Source: Symbiobacteriaceae bacterium
Lineage (GTDB): Bacteria > Bacillota_E > Symbiobacteriia > Symbiobacteriales > Symbiobacteriaceae
Length of the DNA stretch: 12,379 nt
Direction: 5' to 3'
Assembly: GCA_027356675.1 (NCBI GenBank)
Contig: DAHVXO010000367.1
Location: forward strand, 1 to 12,379
Of the stretch, positions 1 to 7,424 are shown piece by piece (position 1 is the stretch's first letter; every line of letters begins with the position of its first letter). A program made the position numbers and the translations under genes. Under the pieces are notes generated by a model, which saw only the letters and a program-made list of their open reading frames with translations, was not told where the DNA came from and searched no databases.

Positions 1-45
1 CACAACCAGCAGTCTTTTCAGTGCACGTGACCGCATCCTTGTCAT
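1..45 (-). CDS. 5' end of a further exported or membrane protein gene (partial)
   Basis: Fifteen codons from an ATG at 45 run off the left edge with no stop. They encode MTRMRSRALKRLLVV: a basic N-terminus followed by the start of a hydrophobic stretch, as expected of a signal peptide or membrane anchor. An inner ATG at 36 is an alternative start. A G-rich stretch (GGTGGGGGGT) lies immediately before the first ATG and suits the inner ATG better as a ribosome binding site. The gap to the upstream NHL gene is 27 bp with no terminator, so this is probably the next gene of the cytochrome operon. Nothing can be said about function. Confidence 0.45.
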   Translation of the reverse strand, partial: MTRMRSRALKRLLVV

Positions 46-72
46 ACCCCCCACCCGCCGGGGTAGAGCAGG

Positions 73-1029
73 CTATTCAAATACGCTAACGCGGCGGTTG
101 CCGCTCTCCGTCACATAGATCCTGCCCTCCGGGTCCACATAGAGGCCGTTGGGCAAGTAGAGCGCCTCCGGACTGCCCTTCGGCGCGGTGAGGCGAAACC
201 GCTCCCTCCCGGTACGGTCGAAGGCCACCACCGTGTTCTGCAAACCTGCGACCACGTACAGCGTACCGTACCTGTCCAGGGCAATCCCCCGCGGAGCCGA
301 CAGAGGCCCGGTCTTCTCCCCGCCCTTGATGACCCGCAAGAAACGGTCTGCGGCGTCGAAGACCTGAACCCGGTCGTTGCCGGAATCGGCCACATAGAGG
401 GTGCCATCATCGGCCAGAGCGATCCCGTTGGGGTACCGGAACCGCCCCTCTCCCTCCCCCGGTCCGCCAATCCGCTCCAGCAGGTTTCCATACGCGTCCA
501 GCACCAACACCTGATGCAGCCCGGCATCGGCCACATAAAGCTTGTCGCCGTGGAATTCCAGATCGGTGGGCTTGCTGAGGAGGCCGGGACTACCGAAGGT
601 GCCGAGGAATTTGCCTCCAGGGTCGAAAACCAGGATTGTGGCGGCCCCCATGTCGGCTACATAGAGCTTCCGCTCGTGCAGCGCCACACCGTACGGATAC
701 CGCAGCTGCTCAGGTGATTCCCCGCGCTCTCCGATACGGCGTACGAAGCTCCCGTCTCGATTGAAAACAAGGACATGCTCCTTCTGGGCGTCAGAGACGT
801 AGACCTCGCCTCCGGAGCCAGTGACAGCCAGGGGATTTCCAAGCCCTGCCGCTTGCCCCTCGCCAAAGGTGTAGCGAAGCTGGGGGTGCCGTAATCCGCC
901 CAGCGCCCCCCCAGTCCCGAGCGCTGGGACACCGCCGCGAGACGCTCTCATGATGGGCCACACGGCGATGGCTCCAATCAGAACCGCAACGAAGACACCA
1001 ACCAATCGCATTTTCTTGGTCACATCCAT
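73..1029 (-). CDS. Membrane-anchored NHL-repeat beta-propeller protein
   Basis: A 318-residue protein with one hydrophobic segment at about residues 8-27 and no obvious cleavage site, so probably an anchor with the rest outside the cytoplasm. The remainder is six NHL repeats of about 40 residues. Each has the pattern P-x-G-(I/L/V)-A, then G-x-L/I-Y-V-(A/T)-(D/E), then (V/L)-x-V-F-(D/N), for example YPNGIALADDGTLYVADSGN. Six such repeats make one closed propeller. I chose the ATG at 1029 because AAGGA sits 8 bases before it; an upstream GTG at 1047 has no such site. It follows the second hexaheme cytochrome by 39 bp. NHL propellers bind proteins or ligands and usually have no catalytic role. 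A scaffold or assembly role for the cytochromes is inferred from position only. It is a paralogue of the NHL protein at 3724-4692. Confidence 0.88.
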   Translation of the reverse strand: MDVTKKMRLVGVFVAVLIGAIAVWPIMRASRGGVPALGTGGALGGLRHPQLRYTFGEGQAAGLGNPLAVTGSGGEVYVSDAQKEHVLVFNRDGSFVRRIGERGESPEQLRYPYGVALHERKLYVADMGAATILVFDPGGKFLGTFGSPGLLSKPTDLEFHGDKLYVADAGLHQVLVLDAYGNLLERIGGPGEGEGRFRYPNGIALADDGTLYVADSGNDRVQVFDAADRFLRVIKGGEKTGPLSAPRGIALDRYGTLYVVAGLQNTVVAFDRTGRERFRLTAPKGSPEALYLPNGLYVDPEGRIYVTESGNRRVSVFE

Positions 1030-1068
1030 GCCCCAATTCCTTGCCACTGTTGCTGTTCTGTCCCGCTA

Positions 1069-2253
1069 CTACTTCTGGTGGCAATCCTGGCAAACACCCC
1101 GGCTGTTCATACGAAGCAGTGCCAGGTTGCCCGTAGTGGTCACACCGTGGGGCCTGTGGCAGGTGAGGCAGAACACCTTGCCGGCACTATGCGGAGTACC
1201 ATCTGAAAGGAATGCGGCCGCCCCGGCCTCCAGCGGCAGGTTAGTGGTCAACGCCGAACCGTTGTAACTGGAGATGTCCTTGCCCACGGCATGCCGGTAC
1301 AGCGCGGTCAGGTAGATGCCGCTCTGGCTGTGACCTGAGCCGTTGATGGCAGTCGTATTGTAGTCAGCGTGGCAACCCCCGCAGAAGTCGTTCATGCCCG
1401 CCACGTACACGGCATCCTCCTTGCCGGTGGACGTCTTGGCGTAGGCCTCGACCTTCAGTGTTGACAGGGTTCCATCGCCGCTCCGCACCATGTTTGGCAG
1501 GTTGGTCTTCAGCAGGCGATACTGGTAGGTGGTGTCGGAGTGAGCGCTGTGGCAACTGCCGCAACCCAGCGGCTCGTTCCACAATCCGTTGGTGTCGTTA
1601 CGGTCGCCGCCAGGGGCATAGGCGATGAGCCGCCCGAACGGATGTGCCGATGTCGGGGTTGGTACACCAGCCCCGGAGCGGAAATTTGTGCCGAACAGAC
1701 CGCCCGGTGCCGTGAGCGTCGTGCCGTTCGGGCCCTTCACCGTGCCGAAGTCCACCTGGTACTTGGACCCGGTGCCGCCGGCGTGGCAGGTCTTGCAGGT
1801 GGCGTTCACCGTATCCGTCTTCAGGAGCTTCTCGCCGGCACCCGTGTGGGTGTTATGGCACTTGGCGCACTGGTTGGTGTCAGCTGCAAAGTACCTGTGG
1901 GCATGCTCATCGGGTGGAAACGCATCAACCACGTTGGAGTACGTACCCCCGAGGCCGATGCGGAAATAGTAGTTCCGGAAGTCCTCCAGCCCAATCACCC
2001 GGGTGTTGCCGTCGACGGCATCCCCGTTGGCGGCCTGCACTCCGCCGCCGCCTGGGGCGGCAACGGTGTTCCAGGTTAACCCGTCCAGGCTGTAATGGAT
2101 GGCATCGCCGGTTTGGAACGTCCAGACCAGGGTGGTCTGTCCGCTGGCAGTGCCTGTCGCCTTCAAATTCGTGGAGGCCGCTGCCATCGCAACGGCACCT
2201 GTGAGCAGCAGGATCAGGCAGGCCATGGGGAAGATTCGCGCCACCTGTTTCAT
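1069..2253 (-). CDS. Hexaheme c-type cytochrome with FnIII-like N-terminal domain, OmcS-like (second copy)
   Basis: A 394-residue exported protein with a signal peptide ending near AMA (residues 21-25). Residues about 27-112 resemble a fibronectin type III domain: TTLVWTF, YSLDGLTWN, then YYFRIG. Six CXXCH motifs follow with cysteines at 129, 153, 231, 291, 362 and 388. Extra histidines that could be distal ligands include His136 (CHNTH), His204, His238, His321 and His369 (CHRPH). The last CXXCH lies two residues from the C-terminus. Heme number, spacing and the CxxCHxxH first motif match my memory of Geobacter OmcS, which polymerises into conducting filaments. The reading frame stays open to 2550, but that part overlaps the neighbouring cytochrome gene and is not protein-like. 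The ATG at 2253 has a GAGGGGGG ribosome binding site and starts a signal peptide. Filament formation is inference. Confidence 0.93.
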   Translation of the reverse strand: MKQVARIFPMACLILLLTGAVAMAAASTNLKATGTASGQTTLVWTFQTGDAIHYSLDGLTWNTVAAPGGGGVQAANGDAVDGNTRVIGLEDFRNYYFRIGLGGTYSNVVDAFPPDEHAHRYFAADTNQCAKCHNTHTGAGEKLLKTDTVNATCKTCHAGGTGSKYQVDFGTVKGPNGTTLTAPGGLFGTNFRSGAGVPTPTSAHPFGRLIAYAPGGDRNDTNGLWNEPLGCGSCHSAHSDTTYQYRLLKTNLPNMVRSGDGTLSTLKVEAYAKTSTGKEDAVYVAGMNDFCGGCHADYNTTAINGSGHSQSGIYLTALYRHAVGKDISSYNGSALTTNLPLEAGAAAFLSDGTPHSAGKVFCLTCHRPHGVTTTGNLALLRMNSRGVCQDCHQK

Positions 2254-2286
2254 TCGAGCATCCCCCCTCGTCTGGTTCAGAGCATT

Positions 2287-2326
2287 CTTCCCTCGGCCCT
2301 CCCCTGGAAGGGAGGGCGGGGGGAAG
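2287..2326 (-). promoter_or_regulatory. Long GC-rich hairpin between the two hexaheme cytochrome genes
   Basis: Arms 2287-2303 and 2310-2326 pair over 17 positions with one G-G mismatch and one G-U pair, around a 6-base loop. It lies in the 107-bp gap between the paralogous cytochrome genes. No T-tract follows on the minus strand, so it is not a standard intrinsic terminator. It could stabilise the 3' end of the upstream message or attenuate read-through, making the first hexaheme protein more abundant than the second. Confidence 0.6.
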
Positions 2327-2360
2327 GGCATAAACCCCTCCCCCGCACCACTCTCCTGTG

Positions 2361-3632
2361 TTACTTGGCGTGGCACTGCTGGCAGACACCGCGGTTGTCG
2401 AGGCGCAGCAGGTGGCTGTAGTTGGTGAACGTGCCTCCGGGCAGCGTGAAGGCTGTGCCCGCATCGCCGTTCGTGGTGGTGACGCCGTGCGGCCGGTGGC
2501 ATGTGATGCAGGCCAGGCTGCCGTCGGCCCTCTTCGCAGTGCCGTCCCAAATGGTCGACACCGTGTAGGTCGCGCCGCCGTCGCTGCTGAGCTTCATGCC
2601 CTCGAGCGGCAGGACGCTGCTGGGCTTCCAGAAGTGGCCCGGCGTGCCCACGTAGTGCCGGGTCTTCGAGCTGTACTTGCCGTTGGCTACATCAGCCGAG
2701 GTGGAGTTCCCCGAGGTGTTGTAGTCGGTATGGCAGCCGGCGCAGAACTGGTTCATGCCGGAGACGTAGTTGACGCCTTCCTTGTCGCCCAGGGTGACAG
2801 CGTACGCCTCCACAGAGATGGCCGCGGTGTACTTGCTCTGGGCCGGATCGTAGAGCTCGGGCAGGAGCGGGTTCAGCAGGCGATACTGGTAGCTGGTCTT
2901 GGTCACGCCGGTATACCCGCGCTGCGGGTGGGCGCTATGGCAGCTACCGCAGCCCAGCGGCTGGGCCCAATCGTTAACACCGGCCGAATTGCCGCCCGGA
3001 GCGGTGTTGATCGTGGCGCTGATGATGTGGGCGGACGTGGGCGTCACCCCGGAGGCAGAGTTGAAGACCTTGCCAAACGGGCCTGCCAGGGCAGCGAGCG
3101 AAGTCCCTCCGGCCCCGGCGACGGTACCGGCATCCACCTGGTACTTGGAGCCGCTGCCGGCGTGGCAGGTCTTGCAGGTGGCGTTCACCGTATCCGTCTT
3201 CAGAAGCTTCTCGCCGGCACCGGTGTGGGTGTTATGGCACTTGGCGCACTGGTTCGTGTCCATGGCGAAGTACTTGTGCGCGTGATCGTCGGGCGGGAAC
3301 GCATCGGCCACGTTGGAGGTTGTGCTGTCTGCGGCCTTGATCCGGAAGTAGTAGTTGGTAAAGTCGGTGAGGCCAATCACCTTGGAGTTGCCGAGCGAAG
3401 CCGATGGGTCAAGCTGCACGCCGGAGAGAGCACTTGACGGTATGTCGGTCCATGTCAGGCCGTCCAGGCTGTACTGTGCGACGTCCCCGGCTGTTGAGGT
3501 CCAGGTCAGGGTCGTCTGCTCGTGGGCCGTCTTGGACGCCTTCAGGTCCGTTGCGGCTGCGGCGAAGGCGGCGGAAGCAGCGAAGAGAACAACCAGAGCA
3601 GACAGCATCAGGATCCTGATCACCCTTGACAT
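2361..3632 (-). CDS. Hexaheme c-type cytochrome with FnIII-like N-terminal domain, OmcS-like (first copy)
   Basis: A 423-residue exported protein. The signal peptide ends near AFAAA (residues 22-26). An FnIII-like domain spans about 27-112 (TTLTWTS, YSLDGLTWT, YYFRIKAAD). Six CXXCH motifs have cysteines at 129, 153, 228, 297, 375 and 417. Candidate distal ligands are His136 in CHNTH, His202, His235, His326 and His382 in CHRPH. The chain ends CHAK, nearly as OmcS does in my memory (CHAKD). In OmcS the histidine of the first CxxCHxxH ligates a heme in the next subunit; His136 is its counterpart here. The start has AAGGGG 8 bases upstream. It is the upstream member of the tandem pair, so the more likely major subunit. 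The paralogue shares exact heme 1-2 spacing and a near-identical stretch around them. OmcS as I recall it lacks the N-terminal domain. Confidence 0.94.
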   Translation of the reverse strand: MSRVIRILMLSALVVLFAASAAFAAAATDLKASKTAHEQTTLTWTSTAGDVAQYSLDGLTWTDIPSSALSGVQLDPSASLGNSKVIGLTDFTNYYFRIKAADSTTSNVADAFPPDDHAHKYFAMDTNQCAKCHNTHTGAGEKLLKTDTVNATCKTCHAGSGSKYQVDAGTVAGAGGTSLAALAGPFGKVFNSASGVTPTSAHIISATINTAPGGNSAGVNDWAQPLGCGSCHSAHPQRGYTGVTKTSYQYRLLNPLLPELYDPAQSKYTAAISVEAYAVTLGDKEGVNYVSGMNQFCAGCHTDYNTSGNSTSADVANGKYSSKTRHYVGTPGHFWKPSSVLPLEGMKLSSDGGATYTVSTIWDGTAKRADGSLACITCHRPHGVTTTNGDAGTAFTLPGGTFTNYSHLLRLDNRGVCQQCHAK

Positions 3633-3723
3633 CCTGTATTCCCCTTTTCTTATTTAAACTGGAACCACAGGGGTTGCGCCATCTCTCACCTCCGTTTCGC
3701 CACAGTCCCCCGGTCCACGGGTC

Positions 3724-4692
3724 TCAGTATCCGAACACCACTACCCGGTTGTTCTCCCGGTCCGCGATGTAGACCCTGCCCACGTCATCGGTGGCCAGCT
3801 GGTTCGGGAAATTGAACTGCCCCTCCTCAAGACCCCGGTCACCGAAACGGAAGAGCGGTTTGAGATCCTTGTCTAACGCCACCACGTTGTGTCCGAACGT
3901 GTCGACCACCAGGAGGCGGCCAAACCGGTCCACGGCCATACCCCGGGGCAGGCTGAGACCCAGGTCCGTTTTGATGCTCACCAGGTTACCGCCCTTGTCA
4001 AAAACCTGAACTCTCTGGTTGTTGGAATCGGCCACGACGATCTGCCCGCCCACGATCGCCAGCCCATTGGGGTAGCCGAGGTACCCTTCCGGCCCACCGG
4101 GCTTCCCAATGGTGGCGACCAGCTTGCCCGCCGGATCGATCGCGTAGATGTACCCCGGGGCGCTGGCGGCATACAGGGTATCGCTGTCAAAGGCGAAGGC
4201 CAGGGGGCTCAGGTTCACGCCGAGGTCCTTGCCCTTTATGGCCTGGACGAACCTGCCCGAGCCATCGAATTCGAGGATGGCATTTCGCCGCAGGTCACCG
4301 ACGTAGAGACGCCCGTTATGCCACGCCAGGGTGGCGGGCATTTCCAGGTTGGATTCACCCTCCCCCTTCTGGCCAAACTGGAAGAGGAACTCACCATTCG
4401 GATCATAAGCCTGGATTCGCCCATTGCCGGTGTCAGCCACGAAGACGCGGCCATTGTCGGCCACGGCCACCGACAGGGGTTCCCGCATCTGCGTTTCGGG
4501 CGTCTTGCCCACGATGTTGGCGAGAAACTTGGGCGGCTTCGCAGGCGCCGCGCTTGCGGTGACAGTAGCCTTCAGGTTCTCCACCACAGCGGGCGCCTTT
4601 TTCATCCCGAAGAAGTAGCCGAACGCCGTGCCGGAAACGAGCACAACCGCCGCAACGGCTACGAGCAGGGCGCTCAGTGACACACTTTTCAC
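3724..4692 (-). CDS. Membrane-anchored NHL-repeat beta-propeller protein
   Basis: A 322-residue protein with a hydrophobic segment at about residues 6-28 (signal peptide or anchor), an Ala/Pro-rich linker to about 60, then six NHL repeats filling the rest. Typical blades read FVADTGNGRIQAYD, VVADSNNQRVQVFD and YIADRENNRVVVFG; the third blade is the least regular. It starts with GTG, overlapping the stop of the upstream TPR gene by 4 bp (GTGA), which indicates translational coupling. A GGGGTG site lies 8 bases upstream, inside the TPR gene. The 91 bp after it, before the first hexaheme gene, show no terminator. Like its paralogue at 73-1029 it sits beside an OmcS-like gene. A role in cytochrome assembly, binding or surface organisation is inferred; the family gives no specific reaction. 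Confidence 0.88.
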   Translation of the reverse strand: MKSVSLSALLVAVAAVVLVSGTAFGYFFGMKKAPAVVENLKATVTASAAPAKPPKFLANIVGKTPETQMREPLSVAVADNGRVFVADTGNGRIQAYDPNGEFLFQFGQKGEGESNLEMPATLAWHNGRLYVGDLRRNAILEFDGSGRFVQAIKGKDLGVNLSPLAFAFDSDTLYAASAPGYIYAIDPAGKLVATIGKPGGPEGYLGYPNGLAIVGGQIVVADSNNQRVQVFDKGGNLVSIKTDLGLSLPRGMAVDRFGRLLVVDTFGHNVVALDKDLKPLFRFGDRGLEEGQFNFPNQLATDDVGRVYIADRENNRVVVFGY

Positions 4693-5369
4693 GGGTTGGT
4701 CACCCCCAGCCGGCGGAGCGCTGCGCTTGCCGCCTCGTATTTGGGGTCATACTGGAGCGCTTCCTTGTACTCCCCGATCGCCAGATCTTTCTTCCCCACC
4801 TGCTCGTAAGCGCTCCCAAGGGCAAAACGGGTATCCGACGAGGTCGGGTTGATGCCTAACGTGTGCTGGAAGGTAACGATGGCGTCGTCCACCTTAGATA
4901 GCTGCATGTAAGTCTGGCCCAGACTGAACCAGGCGAGTTCGTGCTTGGGGTACTTATCGGCGAGCGCCTTAAACTGCCTGGCGGCCTCCTCGTACTGCTT
5001 CTCTTCGAGATAGACCAGGCCGAGGTTATAGACCAGACCCGCATTCTCCGGCTCGATCTCTGCGGCTGCCTTGTATGCTGCCAGGGCCTTGTCCATGTCG
5101 CTCTTCTGGAAGTAGCTCCAGCCAAGCTGAAGCTGGCCTTCGAAGTCCTTGGGGTCCTGGGCTACGACCCGGGACCATCTGGCGACCTCCGCGTCCAACC
5201 GGGCGGTCCGGTCAAACCTGTTCCAGAAGAACCGGTACCCGGTCCAGACACCTCCGCCGACTACGAGAGCCAGTGTACCGACCAGGATCGCAATTGCGAT
5301 GGGAACGCTGATCCGTCTCTCCCCGAGGGACTGTTTGGGTGATTCGCTCACTGGCGGTTCCGGATGCAT
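4689..5369 (-). CDS. Membrane-anchored TPR protein, possible apocytochrome chaperone
   Basis: A 226-residue protein: a polar N-terminus, one transmembrane helix at about residues 21-47, then four to five tetratricopeptide repeats from about 59 to 212. Repeats show the usual pattern, such as LGWSYFQKSDMDKALAAYKA and YNLGLVYLEEKQYEEAARQF. The TPR part is probably outside the cytoplasm. GGAGG lies 9 bases before the ATG. It starts 21 bp after the 17-heme cytochrome gene and is coupled by a 4-bp overlap to the NHL gene. Anchored TPR proteins such as NrfG and CcmI hold apocytochromes for heme attachment; the same role is likely here but rests on context. General protein scaffolding is the alternative. 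Confidence 0.88.
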   Translation of the reverse strand: MHPEPPVSESPKQSLGERRISVPIAIAILVGTLALVVGGGVWTGYRFFWNRFDRTARLDAEVARWSRVVAQDPKDFEGQLQLGWSYFQKSDMDKALAAYKAAAEIEPENAGLVYNLGLVYLEEKQYEEAARQFKALADKYPKHELAWFSLGQTYMQLSKVDDAIVTFQHTLGINPTSSDTRFALGSAYEQVGKKDLAIGEYKEALQYDPKYEAASAALRRLGVTNP

Positions 5370-5390
5370 CCGCCAACACCTCCCAAGGCA

Positions 5391-6683
5391 TCACAGGTCG
5401 TGACAAGTAAGGCAGAGCCCGTCGCCGGGGTACCGCAGGGAACGAGTGTGTGGACTTCCATGTGGGTCGTGGCAGCTCGAGCAGGTCACAGGCTTTCCCG
5501 TAGCCGGATCTACTGTAGAACCCCCCGTCGGGTGTTCATGCTCGGGTTTGGGTGCATGGCACTGGCGGCAGAGGCCGACGGGAGGGCCTTTCAAAAGAGG
5601 CGCCTCGGCGGAACCGTGCTGTTGATGACACGTTGTGCAGGCGCCCTGGTCCTGTGATCCCGAGGCCGTGATCCTGCTGTGACCGATCTGATCGTACAGC
5701 ACCCCCGCAGAGGGGTGGCAAGTCGTACAGAGCAGACGGCCCGGGGCTTGGAGCAAGCCGGGGTAATCGGCGGTGTGCGGCCTGTGGCAGTTGCTGCACG
5801 CGAACTGCCCGCCCATCGGATGGTGGGAAGCGCGGGAAAATTGATCCTTGATCGCGACATGACAGGTCGTGCACAACGCAAGCTGAGATTCCGTCTTGAT
5901 GAGTCGCGCCGCTCTGGCGGCATGGGGTGCGTGGCACTGCGTACAACTGCCTTCCCGGTACGGCTGATGCTGGAATGGCCCTTCCCGACCTTCCGGGAAG
6001 TGACAGCTGACACACAGCTCCTCGGCCGGCACCCGGAGATTGTGCGGAAACGAACTTGCATGCGGAGAGTGGCAGTCCGTACAAAGCCCGTCGGCAAATG
6101 GCTTGTGCTGTTCTGGCAGATCACGCTGGGCCCAGGTTCGTGCGTGGCAAGTGCCGCAGAGCTCCACCAGCGGCATCCGCAGCAACCTGGGTTGTTTCGA
6201 AGCGTGCGGGTCGTGGCAGTCGGTGCAGAAGTTGCCGTCGAATGGGGGGTGCTGGTAACTGGATTTCTTCTGCTGCATGGTCTTGGTATGGCACGTGGCA
6301 CACGAAGCGTTCTTGTCCCCGCCCGTGTAGGAGGCTGGGGCTCCCAACTCGTGAGGCTGGTGGCATGCGGCACAGTCCCGCACGGGATCGTGGAGCCGGG
6401 AGCCTTCTTGCTTTTGCGTTTTATCGAATGTTTTATAGTCGTACTCAAAGTGACAGACGACGCACCGGTCCTTTGACGGGATGACCAGACCAGGCAATCC
6501 GGTCAGAGAGTGCGGTGCATGACAGGCCAGGCAAGCATCCGGGTTGCCTGGGACCCTTGCATGGTCCGCGGTCACTTGTCGGGTGGTGTGACACAGGAGA
6601 CATAGCTTGGCATCTGGAGGAACTTCTGCATGGGTGAGCGATTCTAACAAGAGCAGAACCAGCGGAGTCAGAAGAATCCTCAT
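5391..6683 (-). CDS. Secreted 17-heme c-type cytochrome with doubled CXXCH repeats
   Basis: A 430-residue protein with a signal peptide cleaved near THA-E (residue 19) and 17 CXXCH motifs. Their first cysteines are at 28, 51, 74, 104, 128, 153, 176, 201, 224, 247, 271, 296, 319, 349, 372, 401 and 424. Much of the chain alternates CxxCHxPH with LCxxCH about 23 residues apart, the doubled-CXXCH arrangement of large multiheme cytochromes. There is roughly one heme per 25 residues, no other domain and no membrane segment after the signal. Histidines such as those in CHDPH and CHAPH can serve as distal ligands. AGGAGGGG precedes the ATG. It lies between two TPR genes. Likely role: an extended electron carrier between the membrane cytochrome and the hexaheme proteins. 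The direction of flow is inferred from order and anchoring. Confidence 0.95.
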   Translation of the reverse strand: MRILLTPLVLLLLESLTHAEVPPDAKLCLLCHTTRQVTADHARVPGNPDACLACHAPHSLTGLPGLVIPSKDRCVVCHFEYDYKTFDKTQKQEGSRLHDPVRDCAACHQPHELGAPASYTGGDKNASCATCHTKTMQQKKSSYQHPPFDGNFCTDCHDPHASKQPRLLRMPLVELCGTCHARTWAQRDLPEQHKPFADGLCTDCHSPHASSFPHNLRVPAEELCVSCHFPEGREGPFQHQPYREGSCTQCHAPHAARAARLIKTESQLALCTTCHVAIKDQFSRASHHPMGGQFACSNCHRPHTADYPGLLQAPGRLLCTTCHPSAGVLYDQIGHSRITASGSQDQGACTTCHQQHGSAEAPLLKGPPVGLCRQCHAPKPEHEHPTGGSTVDPATGKPVTCSSCHDPHGSPHTRSLRYPGDGLCLTCHDL

Positions 6684-6728
6684 CTGGTCCCCTCCTAAGC
6701 CACCCCCGGTTACGGCTCGGTCAAGAGC

Positions 6729-7403
6729 CTATCGGACCGAAAGGGCTTTCAGTTCCTGTTGTGCTTCACGGTTATTGGGATCGAGGACCAGGACCGTGCG
6801 CCAATGTTCGGCTGCCTCCCGGTCCCGCCCAAGCTTTTCGGCGCTTCTGCCCAGCATGAGGTGGACAGAGACCCGATCCACGATGACCGCTGAGGGGTCC
6901 TTTAGAGCCCGGGTCAGTTCCGAAAGGGCACCTTCCCACTCACCCCTGTCGAAGTAAAGGGTGCCGAGCAGCCGGTGGGCGGCACCGAAGTCGGGAAATC
7001 GTGTCACGGCCTGCTGCAATTCCGCTTCCATACTGGTGTAGTTGCCCTGGAGACGGTAGATCACGGCAAGGTTATATCGTGGGGAAACAAGGCTGGGGTT
7101 CAAGGTCACCGTGGTCCGATACTCACGCGCGGCTTCGTCCGTTCGGCCGGCGGTCTCAAGAGCCTGCGCCAGCAGATAGTGAATTTCGGCGTCTTCGGGT
7201 TCCAGTGCAACCGCCCTCTGAAAGGCCCGGATGGCGGCGCCCGGTTCCCGCTGTCGGAGGGCATTGATTCCCGACTTCACATACCCCCGAGCGGTTCGCG
7301 GGGTCCCCGTGATCCGCTCCACGAGTCGGCCGCGTATACCGACCAGGCCGAGAACCGTCAGAACTATGGTAAAGGCCAAGACCCATCTCCATCGTTTCGC
7401 CAT
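6729..7403 (-). CDS. Membrane-anchored TPR protein, possible apocytochrome chaperone
   Basis: A 224-residue protein beginning MAKRWRW, with a transmembrane helix at about residues 6-24 and about five tetratricopeptide repeats from 38 to 212, for example AIRAFQRAVALEPEDAEIHY. An upstream in-frame ATG at 7421, 3 bp after the preceding stop codon, would add six residues. I prefer 7403 because GGGAG precedes it and the basic residues then directly precede the helix, but both are possible. It follows the 12-heme cytochrome gene almost without a gap and precedes the 17-heme gene by 45 bp. It shares the anchor-plus-TPR plan of the protein at 4689-5369. Each follows a large cytochrome, which fits dedicated maturation helpers of the NrfG/CcmI type. 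That function is inferred. Confidence 0.87.
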   Translation of the reverse strand: MAKRWRWVLAFTIVLTVLGLVGIRGRLVERITGTPRTARGYVKSGINALRQREPGAAIRAFQRAVALEPEDAEIHYLLAQALETAGRTDEAAREYRTTVTLNPSLVSPRYNLAVIYRLQGNYTSMEAELQQAVTRFPDFGAAHRLLGTLYFDRGEWEGALSELTRALKDPSAVIVDRVSVHLMLGRSAEKLGRDREAAEHWRTVLVLDPNNREAQQELKALSVR

Positions 7404-7424
7404 GTCCGCCGTCTCCCACATGGT

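Noticed and set aside
2254..2550. N-terminal extension of the second hexaheme cytochrome frame to an ATG at 2550
   Set aside because: It overlaps the neighbouring cytochrome gene by about 190 bases, is Arg/His/Pro-rich as expected of a shadow frame, and crosses the intercistronic hairpin. The internal ATG at 2253 has a ribosome binding site and starts a signal peptide.
2358..3437. Long plus-strand open frame (359 codons) opposite the first hexaheme cytochrome
   Set aside because: It is the complement of a strongly supported multiheme gene. Its Val/Ala/Gly-rich product is a by-product of GC-rich codons, with no start signal or family.
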